64,000 nucleotides of DNA from Vigna angularis (GCF_016808095.1 NC_068973.1:12148501-12212500), one strand, 5' to 3'; counted from the stretch's first letter, positions 48,601 through 59,639 are shown. Program-made: numbers and translations. The notes: generated by a model not told the origin, from the sequence alone.

Positions 48601-49682
48601 AGTATAAGGGTAGTATTACACGATCTTTTAAGGAGGCTGGTTTTGGGTGGGGAGAAAATGGATTTTGGGTTGGGATTTGGCAATAGGACCGACGTTGTCT
48701 TGGTTACTTTGTTTTTTGGTTGAAGAAATAATACCAGGGATTTCCTTTCATTACTTTTCTTTATTTTTTGGTACCTATCTGAGTTTAGTGAAGCCATCAC
48801 CGAATAGTGAAGACTTTATCCTCGTATGAGTTCTTCTTGAAGGAACTCAATGCCCCATTTCCTTTATCTCCCTTTGAATGTACAATGCTAACGGTCATGA
48901 ATGTGGCTCCGAGCCAACTTCACCCAGGGGCCTTCTTACAGGCTTTTCAAATACTTAGTTATTATCTCCAAATACACCCAACTATTAGCAAATTTATGTT
49001 TTTTTACCTAGTGAAACATGGACCAGAGGTTGGTTGGGTGTCTCTAACCGGTGCCCTACATGGACCAGACTCGCTTTTATTGTGGGTTCCAGATTACTGT
49101 CTGGCAGTGTTTACCATAACTTCATGATCATTTGCGAAAGCAGGTTAGAAGTAAATTTGAGGACTTCATTCCTTAGTTTCTTGTGAACGTTGTATTATGA
49201 GTTTGATATTTATTTTATACGTTGAAATATAAGTTTTAACTTCCACAAAAACAATTTAGTGTCAGTTGATAGTAAATATATTTTTTTGCAGGAAACGTAT
49301 TTGATGTGCAACTAAGAGTAAATGATGAAATCATAAAGTCGAGCGGGTAAGCATGTCTTATGCGCGTTCCATGTTGGAAAAAAATAAAGAGAAGAATACT
49401 AGTGTAGAATTCCTCTTTCAATATTGTTAGCCTCTTTGTACAGAAAAATAAAGTTCAATGCAAGAAAAATTGGCTCAGCCCCGTATATTAGTAGAGCATA
49501 ATAGACTTCTAATATTCCCGTTACTAATTCCTACTCGTTCATTTTTGTCTAGCTTGACTTGTTACAGGTCATATGCAGATCCTGTAGTAGGTTTTGAAGA
49601 TCATTCCAGCAATGGATCAACACCACCAGCAGATTCCCAAGCTAGCATCCCCAATGGGAAGCATGTGGTGAAGAAGACCTGA
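42650..49682 (+). CDS. Conserved small plant protein of unknown function, five exons
   Basis: Coding exons 42650-42724, 42805-42875, 44394-44497, 49292-49346 and 49568-49682 join in phase (25 codons, then phases 2, 1 and 2) to 139 codons plus TGA. Every intron has GT and AG ends. The N-terminus is Pro/Ser-rich (start MTTVPPPSPPPRSASDSG). The centre is charged and likely helical (CIERFRKYDNDYAHRLLAKY, then FSNKNLYGGNVFD). The C-terminus is polar with Lys at the end. No signal peptide, membrane span or known catalytic motif is visible; it is probably soluble. The exon 3/4 block looks conserved in plants from memory, but I cannot name it. Intron 3 (44498-49291) has been inflated by retroelement insertions; the splice sites around it remain good. 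Confidence 0.8.
46345..46605 (-). pseudogene. Gypsy integrase fragment (Tat/Athila-like), minus strand
   Basis: The minus-strand translation reads GQIYLHSFRGHKYIIVTVDY, then FTKWIKAIPLK, and after a frame change VIDFIEEYIIYRIGIPESI. This is the core of a Ty3/gypsy integrase. The catalytic DxG-type segment after IPESI is altered. It lies in intron 3 of the 139-residue protein gene and is opposite in orientation to the adjoining chromodomain element. Confidence 0.65.
46588..48840 (+). mobile_element. Degraded Ty3/gypsy chromovirus in intron 3
   Basis: In order, the plus strand shows: end of the reverse transcriptase thumb (LKKDKFQWDDSA, then FDSLK); RNase H with VEVDASRKGLGVVLMQGG, YEKELMVVV and HTDQKSLKFLVDKR; a decayed zinc-binding region; integrase core with WTDISMDFIRSLTKAGGKDT and VVDRLTKYAHFIAFAHPY; a short deletion; the TDEQTK motif; and finally a chromodomain-like tail (VLVKWKNMPNCENSWESL). 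A probable 3' LTR starts TGTTGATACG at about 48412. Stops and indels throughout make it inactive. The chromodomain places it among chromoviruses. A TRIM sits inside its integrase. Confidence 0.8.
47650..48036 (+). mobile_element. TRIM retrotransposon nested in gypsy integrase
   Basis: The 5' LTR 47650-47769 and 3' LTR 47917-48036 are each 120 bp and clearly alike (TTGGAAGTCT, ACATCGACT-type, TTGTGG-GTTGAGT, TAACA end). Immediately after the 5' LTR is the primer site TGGTATTAGAGCC, complementary to initiator Met tRNA; just before the 3' LTR is the polypurine tract GCGTGAGGGGGTG. The 147-bp interior codes for nothing. The element splits the chromovirus integrase exactly in its HPQTDGQ-type motif: SF(S) text ends before it, and TDEQTKMVN resumes after it. 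Confidence 0.9.
48807..49127 (+). pseudogene. Fragment of a putative gypsy-type transposon protein
   Basis: An open stretch of about 106 codons reads PFPLSPFECTMLTVMNVAPS, then QLHPGAFLQAFQILSYYL and GPEVGWVSL. It resembles the 'putative gypsy type transposon' domain (Transposase_28-like) of plant repeats, with the typical P-x-F-x-x-x-x-L and APSQLHPNxW-type phrasing. It lacks an ATG at its start and ends at a stop, so it is a remnant. It lies between the chromovirus LTR and exon 4. Confidence 0.5.
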
Positions 49683-50954
49683 ATTAATATGCCTTGACAA
49701 ACATCAATGCATCTCATCATAGAAATCTTAATGCAATTCAATGCATTTTTACTAGAAGGAATTGGGGAACTTGTGACTGAAATTCATGGCCTCAATCATC
49801 AATTTCCTTGCCTGACAGATTTTCCGATCATGATGTGTTATGGGTTCATCATTTCTATGATGTTTCAGCGTACCAACCGCTAAGTGAATAATTGTCACCA
49901 TTTAAGTCTCCATTTCATGAGCATTTTCTAGTTTGCCTAAACTAGTTCGTAGCCTCGTACATTAAAAGTCCATAATATAATAATATAACTGGTACTTTGC
50001 TCTACTTTTTTAAAAAATTTATTTCAATGCATCCTAGCATCAGTTTGGATTAATGAAAAAAATGGTTACAAGTCTCATTTTGTTTGTGAAAAAGTTGCTT
50101 CTATCAAAATTTAACGAGTAGAAACTGAGGAAAGTAATTTTAATAAAATAGGAAACCTTTGTGGTGGAGACGGTGTACAACAAAATCATAGTTGTTCCAC
50201 GAATACTAACGCAGACTGTGGTGGCAGGTTTGCAAAATCTGCAAACGAGTCCATACAACCATGGTAGATACACCAGATTAAGCACACCAAGAATATTGTT
50301 GGCATTATAATGAGTTAAAGAATCAAATAGGAAAAAAAATAGCAGATGATATCATACTGCTTAAACATAACAGAAGTCCTATTTATTTAGCTTATTAATA
50401 TAGACCAATACGTAACAAATTTCTGAACAGACTAACTAATGATATTCTGACAGAAACTTTACCTCTGCTTTCATCATGCGGGGTCATTCTACAACCGATG
50501 TATTCCCAGATCCTGGCTGACAAATGTTACAACAAGTGGGGCAAAGCCTAAACAATCGCCAATTCGGCCAGGACAAGGTTAACACTAGTTTCCTGTGTTC
50601 AACAATGCGGTCGATGATACAACAGGAAAACACCAGTTTTTGGTAAACTACCAAATGACCAGTTGCAGAACAGAATTAATATCGCTTAGAACCTCGAAAC
50701 ACGAGAAGTGATTCAACAAAAATAAACAATTACAACCTAATCTAACAATAATGTAACGTTTTCAATATAACATGAATTAGGAACTTCACTTCCTCAAGAC
50801 CATAGGCTCAAAATACCAAAACCCCAACAGAAAACGGGATTGGCCAATCTCATTCAAAAAAACTCAAATGCTACGGAGTATTCTCTCCTTCACCACTCTT
50901 TTAGCCATTCCAGGAGACTACCCCTAAGAATATTTTCAATGTTCAAATTCAAAC
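49683..50954. other. Convergent 3' regions of two genes
   Basis: This holds the 3' UTR of the plus-strand 139-residue protein gene (AATAAA-like AT-rich sequence around 49970-49990) and the 3' UTR of the minus-strand EMB2759-like gene ending at 50955. No further gene is supported; the 81-codon minus frame at 50040-50285 is unrecognised. Confidence 0.5.
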
Positions 50955-52666
50955 CTAAATAAGATTAGCCCTCTTCAGAAATCTGATTGTTCGACAATAA
51001 TAGGGCCATATTGATTCCACAAAATCAAGATACATCTCCAGTACCCAACCCTGCAATTCTTTCAACTTTTTTCTTGTTAGTTGTCTGTAGTCTCTATTTT
51101 TTGCGCTCAATATAGGCTGCAAAACATTAGTTGAGATATCCTCTTTGAGCTTGCCGCGAAAAATGTAGCTATAGGCAGAAATGCAGTAAGTGGGAGAATT
51201 CTTGAATAATTTCACAGTCTGTTTGAAGCTGAAGGCGTAGAGTGCACAAAGCCAACGTATTATCATGACTTGCATAGCCACAATTAGTGGCCCCAAAATC
51301 CATAAAGGAGTTAAATCCTTGGAAACTTCAGCACCATATTTTACATTAACAGCCAGGTAGAGAGGAACGCTGCAGATAAAAGATAAGGTTAGAAGACAGA
51401 AGCATTGTTGTGCCATCAAATGGTGTGAACATTGTCTAAAAGGAAAGAAAATCGAAGAATGATGCAGAACCTAATAGTATATTGACAAAGCAATAACGTT
51501 GAACTAAATGTGACAAACTGAAAATTAACTTGAAGATGACAGAACAAAACTTGAATATGATACAACAAAAAAGCCAAACATGTCCTCCTTTCACAAAGAC
51601 TGCATAACTTGTAGAGAGGAAAAGACCATCGTACTTACAATATCAACAAAGGAATCTTTATTGTCGCATCCAGGGCCAGAAAATGGGACCATGCTACCTT
51701 CAAAACCTCACCTCTTTCCTTAATTTGAGTCCCTTGAAGAGTTTTTGGTAAATCCCCAGCTGATGTGGGTTCTTCAAAAATCTTCTCCACTTCTTGACTT
51801 GACGGCTGTGTGCGCAACATTGTCAGCCATTTATTGAAAAGCTTATGAATAGAGGATGACGTTGGAAGGCTATCATTTGTCTCAGATGCATAAGATAGTG
51901 GAACATTGTGAGCTTCCTCACTCTCTCCTAGTCTAACAGATGTCTTGGGTGCCTTCAATCTACTAGCCCTGGTTCCAGAATCATCATTTCGGGTGCTGCC
52001 TCTAAAGGCTGAAATCTTCAAAGGTTTGAGCTTACTTACACAAAAGCAAGAAGGTCCTACACTGGAAACAATAAACCCTTTCACGAGAAGCAAAACTACC
52101 AGGTCATGCACATGCAGTTCCAGGACAAGTTTGAGTGTGAAACAACAAGGGTATGCAAATTAAAATATTAATTGAAATATTGAAATCAATAAATATGAAT
52201 ACATATACAAATCAATATGTACGACTTTTAATATTAGTACTAGAAACAGAGAAGAGCATAATAAATGCATCAAACAAATTGTAAAAGTAATGTTTAAAAA
52301 TACAGATTGGTTTTTCTCCCTCCGGAAACCATTTTATTTGCCCTAGTGTAATGTAAATATAATTGGTAGACAAGACTTGTAATTTTTTTTAATCTTGTGT
52401 CAAGGAAGTTCCCTCAGAGTGAAATGGACGTTTGATTATGCTAATTAACTCTATGAAACAGCCACCTCTTACACAGACTAGTTCTAAACTTCTTAAAGTG
52501 ACCAGATAACAAAGACCCTATTTAATTTCTACCTTAGACAAATATTCCGCTTTACTGAGCAATGCCAGTTAGTTCTTCCATTCATGTGATGCTTTGTAAA
52601 ACACTCCTTCAACTTCAGCCTTTTGCTCCATGGCAAATGCCTCGAGGAAGATGTCACGAACAAACC
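50955..52666 (-). CDS. EMB2759: EMB2759-like membrane protein, start not located
   Basis: Minus-strand exons 52666-52533, 52061-51639 and 51369-50955 join in phase to 323 codons plus stop with GT-AG introns. The middle exon is hydrophilic (Ser/Arg-rich, with RTQPSSQEVEKIFEEP). The exon 3/4 junction encodes a membrane span (KIPLLIFVPLYLAVNVKYGA), followed by another (TPLWILGPLIVAMQVMIIRW and LCALYAFSF), then a charged region and the end WPYYCRTIRFLKRANLI. This pattern fits Arabidopsis EMB2759 (At5g63050), needed in embryogenesis, as I recall it. The first ATG in frame in these exons is at 52585 (296 residues). The reading frame is open upstream to the exon border, so the true start may lie in an unseen upstream exon. 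Confidence 0.72.
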
Positions 52667-53442
52667 CTGCAGAAAAGAAACCAAATCACCAATAAAGTTC
52701 ATAATCCATACCCAACCATTTGAAATGCGAAAACAAAAATTTGCTGACACCACCCAATAACAAGACTTTTTAAACTTTTTTAAATGAGAAAGAGAAGTAT
52801 GTAGTCTCAACTTTCAAAAACATTTTGACCTTCACAACCCAGGACATTTCAAAACTAACGGGGGAAACCATGCGCTCCAATTATTAATTTGATACAAAAG
52901 TTGTATCCTTACCACCAGAAAATGCATCCTTCAAAACTAATATTTTAGAGCGTCTTTCTGCCGTGAAAAGCTAGAAAGTACATATATCTCATGGACACAA
53001 AGCATCGACGATAATAAATCACATCGTTCGACATTTTTTCGTAACATAGCCACCACTAATTTGACTGACATCAAACATAAAACTAGATAGTAAAAAGGAA
53101 AATAAAACTGAAAATAGATTGCAAACACAATACAGTATTAAACCTTGTGAGGAAATAAATAAACTCATAATCCAAATACCTGAGACTGATGTGCTACGAA
53201 GGCCATTCTACACTTTTATTCGTTATCTAATCCACTTAACAAACAGGACCTATTTAACAATGGAATTAAAGATATATATAAGAAAAACATTAAGACAATA
53301 AATAGAAGCCAAATTACACAAAAGTATAACAGTTTTACATTTCAAATTTGAGAAATGAATGTAAACTAACTTTACAGCACAGATTTTGAGAGAAGGTTGT
53401 GGATAAAGCGAAATTTGGAGAAACGGATAAGAAAAACAGTAC

Positions 53443-53560
53443 CGTGTCGAAGAACGATGATGCGGTTTCGGTGGGGAAATGAATTGAAATTGTAGAAGAG
53501 TGTGGGTGAAGGAAATTGCAAGCGTAGAACCCTAATCCAAAGATGAAAGTGCAAAACAGA
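53443..53560 (-). other. Probable non-coding first exon of the EMB2759-like gene
   Basis: The minus-strand text has a pyrimidine-rich leader (TTCCTTCACCCACACTCTTC) and ends at a good donor (GACACG followed by gtactg, 53443/53442). Joined to the exon at 52666 it stays open, but no in-frame ATG is present, so it is more likely 5' UTR. Confidence 0.5.
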
Positions 53561-55804
53561 AAGAATATATGATATGATATCTGTTACACAGTGCCACCAC
53601 CCCTATCTCTTCTTCCCCTAATTCTTCAGTTTTTGTTTTGTTTTACTTTTATACAAGAAATGCAAACAAATAATGGCAATACTTTTTTTAAAAAAAATAT
53701 TTTTAAAATAATTATAATTAAATTTTTGTTTTTAAGAAAAAAATATTTTAGAGGTTATTGTGCTTTTGCTTAAAGTCTTATAAATGGCAGAATTTAACAA
53801 AAATTATTATCTGGTTGGAATATTTGTTCCTTAGAAAAGAGTCTTTTTTAGGTTAAATTAAGTTTCACTCTTTCATTTTGTAGTCATGATTTTATTAATT
53901 GTTTTTTAAATGACTCAAAATTAATCTTTATTTAAAAAAAAAACTTAATATGAATTTTGTTGTTAAATTGACTTTAACACAGTTTAAAAATGTAATGGGT
54001 ATGTTTTGTCACATAATTATTTTATTTATTTTATATATTATATAATAAGAATAGTTTTATAAATGATGACGACAAAGATAACCTCTTGGTCATAATAGAG
54101 GATGCGTAGAACTCAATGGAGAATGATTTCTTTATCTAACGTGTTTTAATATTCAATTAAAAAGATATAAAATTTTGAATATTCAATACACGAAGAAAAA
54201 GTTAATTAATGATAAATTGGAAATACCTAGCAATGGTCCACCATGCATTTAGCCTACGTTGCATAAGAATTATGAGGTAGTTTTGTTGACTCATCCTATA
54301 ATTTTGTTTACTCATCCTGTATAGTGATTACATTATGAGTCAACTTGCATAAAAATAATCTTAAAAAACTTTATAATGTAACAAAAAAAATTTGTTACAA
54401 TGTATTGAGTTTATCATTGACAATAAAATTGATTTAAATTAAGTAAACATAAGATTAAGATTCACATCAAATAAATATATTAAAGTTATACTTCTCATAA
54501 ACAAAGAAATATAACAACAAATTATCGTTTAAGATGAAAAAAAATATAGTAATTAATCAATGTTAATTTTAGTTAAGAAAACTAGAATAAAGATTAAGCA
54601 TGGATTAAAGGAATAGTAAAATAAAATAAAAGAGAGTTATATCTGAATTAGAAATTAAAATATGAAAAATATTTTTTTAAGTTACGTAGGTGAATTCACT
54701 TCGTCTCATCGTTACCTTAAACCTAGGTAAGTCTACGAGCTAAAATATTTAGTTTATCCCACACATTTTCTTACAAGATACGGGCTGACCTATATGATTT
54801 CATCTAAAAATAGCTAAATTTATCGTCGACTTAAAACTTCGTTAAGCAATTTCTTTTTAACCACAACTAAATGAATTATAACTTTCACTTTATACGAAAT
54901 ACTTAAAAAAAGTTAAACATGTTTGTAGTGTTGAATATTAAATACAAAAATAAAATTTTGTTTTTATATCAAACTATAATATATTTTGGTTCTAAACTTT
55001 GAAAATAAATTAATACAATTCTTTTAGTCTAATAATAATTTTTTTTTTCTTTTACGAGTTAATCCGTCTTAAAGACTAACATTTGAACTGAAACCTATCA
55101 AATGATGTAAACAAATTAATTATTAATTTGAAATATTATTTTATATATAAAAAAATTAATATAATTGAATTAAAAGAATTATATTTATTACTTTTAAATT
55201 TTATGACTAAATTATAACAAAGTTTGAAACAAATACGAAATCTATCTATTGTTATTGCCAAATTTTCATTCTAGACTACAACATCTAATTTTTAAAAAAA
55301 TTGTAAGGTTTCTGAGAAAATTTATAAAATATAAGCTTATTATTCTCTAATTTTTCTATCTAATATTTGTTAATCATGGCATTTTGAAACTAATTATCAC
55401 CATACAATTTAATTTCTACCTTAAAGGTTTTATTTTCACATCCACATTGTTTTTCATTGCCAAACAATGATGTATTCTCATCTACAAACACGACAAACTT
55501 TATTGTCAGACAACTTTTTAGAAATTATTTTTGTTGACAGATCAAACACTCTTGTTTCTGAGAAAAGTCCAAATAACATTGTGGAGTTTCGTTCAATTTG
55601 TGTGTTTTTGCTTCTTTTTTTGGTTTCTCGAAAATATAACTAACGAACGTGCTTATTGATAATTCAATAATTGCATAGTTTTTAATTTTATAACCTTCAA
55701 CTTAAGGTAATTTGAATGAGACAAAAGTAATTGAAAAGTATTACAATCGAATGTGACAAATAATTTTTTCTAACATGGAGGTTCATGAAAGTTGCTTGTG
55801 GTTA
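53561..55804. other. AT-rich intergenic region
   Basis: Promoter side of the EMB2759-like gene, then AT-rich DNA without recognisable genes or repeat ends up to the MULE target duplication at 55805. Confidence 0.45.
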
Positions 55805-56344
55805 TAAAATAAGGGGTTGTTCCCTCCACCACCACAACCTTCTTTCTATACCTCCCCAATTTATTTTTTTCTAAAACTATCCTTGTGATAATTATTTTTT
55901 TACTTTTATCCATCACTTTTTATACTTTTAATTAAAGATCCTAATTATTTATCCTCGTGTCCTTCTTAAGAACATCGATCATGTTTTGTCTCTCTCCCAA
56001 CAACGTCATCGCACCATGGTTGTCATTGGGCCCAATTCCAAGGTCACTGGTGCGTAAAAGAAGATGTTACTCTTAAACAGATGTGAGCATCCGTCAATAA
56101 ATGTCAACATCCATTAAAGGTAAAACGGTTGTGGATCTCCCTCACTCGATCTCCCTCACTCACTTCATCCTTTCGCGCCTCGAATTTCCTCTTCCACTGA
56201 AGTCGCAAAATGGAAATAACAAAAAATCAACAATGATGGTTACTCTCTACACCACCCCACATTGTTCCCTGCACCACTACATTTTTTTTAGATTTCAAAA
56301 CTATTTTTTATATTTTAAAATATCTTACACCCCCACTTCTTTTT

Positions 56345-57400
56345 TTTAACGGATGTGACCACATCCGTTAAAGATTTTTTTTTAGTTTATTAATTTATGG
56401 TATTTTAAATTAATATATAAATATTATTTAATTTTTTAAATTTATTATATAATTATATATAAATTAATTTTATTTAATAAAATAATAATTATTAATTTAA
56501 TTTATTAATTATTATTTAATTAACTATTTAAATATTTTATATAAGATTAGGTAAATGGATCTACCATATCTGTTAAGATTTTTTTTTTAGTTTTGAATTT
56601 AATAATTTATTGTATTTTAAATTAATATATAGATATTATTTAATTTTTTTTAATTTATTATGTAATTATATAAAAATTAATTTTATTTTATTTAATTTAA
56701 TTTATGTATTATTATTTAATTAATTATTTAAATATGTTTTTTATTTTTAGTTAAACGGATGTGTTACATTCGTTAAGATTTTATTATTATTATTTTTTTA
56801 CTTTTTAGTTTATTAATTTATTGTATTTTGAATTAATATATAAATATTATTTAATTTTTTTAAAATTTATGATATAATTATATACAAATTAATTTTATTT
56901 TATTTAATAAAATAATTATTATTAATTTAATTTATGTATTATTAATTTATTAAATATTTAAATATATTTTTTATATTTAGTTAAACGAATGTGTCATTCG
57001 TTAAGGTTTTATTTTTTATTTTTTTTAATTATTATATATAAATTAAATTTATTTTATTTAATATAATAATTATTATTAATTTAATTTATGTATTATTATT
57101 TAATTAATTATTTAATATCTTTTATATAATTATTTAGATGGATGTGCATATTTTTTAAGGTTTTTTTTGTTTTAGTTTATTAATTTATTATATTTTTAAA
57201 TTAATATATAAATATTATTTATATTTTTTTAATATTTTAAATTAATTTATAAAGTATTTTATTATTTTTTTTTATAATATATTATATAAATAAAAAACAT
57301 TTTTAAAATAAATTTCAAAATAAAAATAATGAACTAAAATATAAAAAAATAGGTAAACGGATGTCAACGTCCGTTTAGTTATATCAATATCCATTGAATG
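56345..57400 (+). repeat. About 200-bp AT-rich tandem repeats with palindromic nodes
   Basis: Units start at about 56345, 56553, 56752, 56983, 57133 and 57355. Each opens with a short inverted repeat such as AACGGATGTG-AC-CACATCCGTT (56348-56369, perfect 10-bp arms). It then has T-run, TAGTTTATTAATTTATTGTA, TTAATATATAAATATTATTTA and TTAATTTAATTTATGTATTA segments in the same order. Units differ by indels. Confidence 0.8.
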
Positions 57401-57504
57401 AAGATAAAACGATGTTTACATCCATTTTATACCAAAGATAAATTGAATATGAGGTGGTAAATGGAGCATTTAGTGGTGGTAGAGGGAGCTACACTCATTA
57501 ACAA

Positions 57505-58081
57505 TTATTTCTCAATTTCCCAAACCTGCAAGCAAACACAAAATAAAACAGATACAATTTGGGGATTGCCTTAGCCACATCATCATCGAAAAACGCGTCG
57601 AATTGATTCGCGGCAGCGCCATATTTCCAGAAGAAATGCCTCAAATTCTTCACGTGTTGGGTCTAGCGAGGTAGCGAATCGCATTGGCGCTATCACAAGA
57701 ACTGATGGCATCCATTGAAAGTATTCAGAGGTTGGTCATAATGATTTGAATAAATAAAGTGGATAGATAATGTACCAGGCAAAGGAACTGGAATGTTCGT
57801 GGATGTCTTGGTTGCAGAAGACACATCATAAGCGATTGCGAGAAGACGAGTTGCGGATCGAGAGGGATAAGGGCGTTAAGGAAGAAGCGAATGTCAAAGA
57901 GTTTTTTACGAAATCGGGATAGGAAGCTGGAATGGGATTTTTTGTGGTTAGGGAAGTACTTGTGGCAGAGACCTTGGTCGTGGTTTATGTTGCACGCTTT
58001 GCAAAACTCGTACTCGGTTTTCTGCTTCTCCTTTTGCATCTTCTTTTTTCCTTCTCGCTCCACTGATTCACGCTCCTCCAT
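57505..58081 (-). pseudogene. Captured TITAN-like zinc-finger gene fragment, with an intron remnant
   Basis: From ATG at 58081 the minus strand encodes a basic start (MEERESVEREGKKK), then YEFCKACNINHDQGLCHKYF and PNHKKSHSSFLSRFRKKL, the C2H2-type N-terminal motif and basic region of plant TITAN-like proteins, then DIRFFLNALIPLDPQL. After a frame change come CVFCNQDIHEHSSSFA and, after about 100 bp of unrelated or intronic text, ANAIRYLA, KNLRHFFWKYGAAANQFDAF and DDDVAK in shifted frames. An intron-like gap (donor now GC, acceptor TTGCTTGCAG) leads to VWEIEK and a stop. An Arg expected before the finger His is Cys. Several indels make it non-functional. The retained intron suggests capture from genomic DNA, not from cDNA. 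Confidence 0.75.
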
Positions 58082-58511
58082 ACCAGAGATCAACATCAAT
58101 GGAAGCCCAAAAGAAAAATGGAAAAGAGACAAATGAAAGAAAAAAAAAAAGGAAAGAAAGAACAAAGGAGAGGAAGTGAAACGAAAATGAGGATGAGAGG
58201 ATGCGTGAGATTGGTGGGGGTGCAATTGGGCAATGAGTAAATAAGTAGAAGTTGGGTTTCAAATAAATTAAAAAAATCTTAAATGATAAAAATAACAAAA
58301 TTTTAACCTAGAGTAGAATTAGAATTAAAAGAATTTAGGGAGGTGTAAAAAACACACTGTGGTGGTGAGGGAACAAAACTCTAAAATAAGATAAGCAAAC
58401 AAGACATTTAAAATAAAAGCCAGTGCAAAAGGAAATTAAGAATTTGCCTAGAGCAAAGAGAGTAGAAGCCCATCACGCTGGAACATTCTATAAATACGTT
58501 TCTATCAGTCC

Positions 58512-59053
58512 ATTTCTTGCTGTATCCCCATTCTTTTCTTCCTGTACCCCCATAATTTTTAATATCCCCATTTTATCCCTAACAAAATTATTCTCCTTCG
58601 TTGGCCAACACAGACCCATACCAATCCCCTTTCTCTACTCTTTCGTTCCACCTCTATCATTTTTCTCTTCTCATCAAGCTTCGGTTTCGGTGACCCTCCG
58701 ACGTCATGGCCACCCTTACAACCACCGCTCCCCACCCACATTCACAACAACTGCCACACATAATCACCACCCACTCAACCCCCACATTCCATAAAAAACC
58801 TAAAATCTTACTTCTTGAATCGCTGCTTCAATTGTTCCAAAGCCAAAAGCTTCACCAAGCAAACGAACACCCTCAACGTACAACCGGAAATGGCCAACGA
58901 AATGTTGAAGGAGGTGCAGCGCCACTTCTGTAGGAGGAGAAAAGTGTCAATCAAAAGTACATTTAGAATTTTTAATATATTTTATTTAAGATAAAATGGG
59001 AATTTTATATTTTATGGGACTACAAGAGAAACATTGAGAGTGCAGGAAGAAAT
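58512..59053. mobile_element. Short long-TIR element with unrecognised coding-like centre
   Basis: The left arm (about 58512-58590, ATTTCTTGCTGTATCCCCAT onward) matches inversely the right arm (about 58970-59053), sharing TTCTTCCTG, CCCATAA and CCCATTTTATC. Between them lies a GC-richer block with an ATG frame at 58706-58933 (MATLTTTAPHPHSQQLPHII start) that I do not recognise. It looks like another gene-fragment carrier. A target duplication was not found, and it sits only 130 bp from the neighbouring MULE. Confidence 0.5.
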
Positions 59054-59639
59054 ATCCTTTTTTTTCTATATCTACGTACATTCTTGTGTAAAAGAAATTA
59101 TAAAACGAAAATGAATTTTAGATTATATGATTTACAAATTACTTTACAAAAATAAATTTCCAATTTTAAATTGTTAGATTATATGTTTTAAAAATTATTT
59201 AAGAAATAATTTTCAAATTTTAAATTGCGTAATTTAAAAAATATATTTTTGTTAATATTTTTCAATTGCTCAAAATTATCTTTAGTTTATAAATTATATA
59301 ATTTAAAAATTATTCTTAACTTTTACATTACATCATCCAAGTTATTTTTTATTTTCAAAATACATAATTCAAAAATGAGAAAATAAGAAGGGTTTTTCAT
59401 ACGAGGTGAAAAAAGTTCCACAAAACGGAAAAAATTATGTATATTAAAATATATAACTAGGAAGGACATGCTGAATTTGAAACAAAGCTACAATTTATTA
59501 GAAATCATAAGAATTTTTTATACTAAAATTTTATTAAAGCAATAGAAAAGCCTAGAAATAGAAAAAAATGGTTCTATTACATACAAATTATTTTTGTTTC
59601 ATTATGTCATACTTTTATTGACGAAGAATACATTATGCA

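Larger units (their letters stand above)
55814..58381. mobile_element. Pack-MULE carrying a TITAN-like gene copy and an AT-rich repeat array
   Basis: The left end GGGTTGTTCCCTCCACCACC is matched inversely by the right end GGTGGTGAGGGAACAAAACTC. Inverted similarity runs roughly 100-130 bp (for example ACCTCCC(C/T)AA). The element is flanked by the 9-bp direct repeat TAAAATAAG at 55805-55813 and 58382-58390. Internal copies of the tip-like sequence at about 56240-56340 and 57440-57500 suggest a second, nested or rearranged element. Contents from left to right: coding-poor sequence, five to six units of a ~200-bp AT-rich repeat, and a broken TITAN-like gene on the minus strand. No transposase is visible. 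Confidence 0.8.

Noticed and set aside
53372..53554. 60-codon minus ORF as the N-terminus of the EMB2759-like gene
   Set aside because: It starts at TTG rather than ATG and is out of phase with the exon at 52666 when spliced at the donor 53442.
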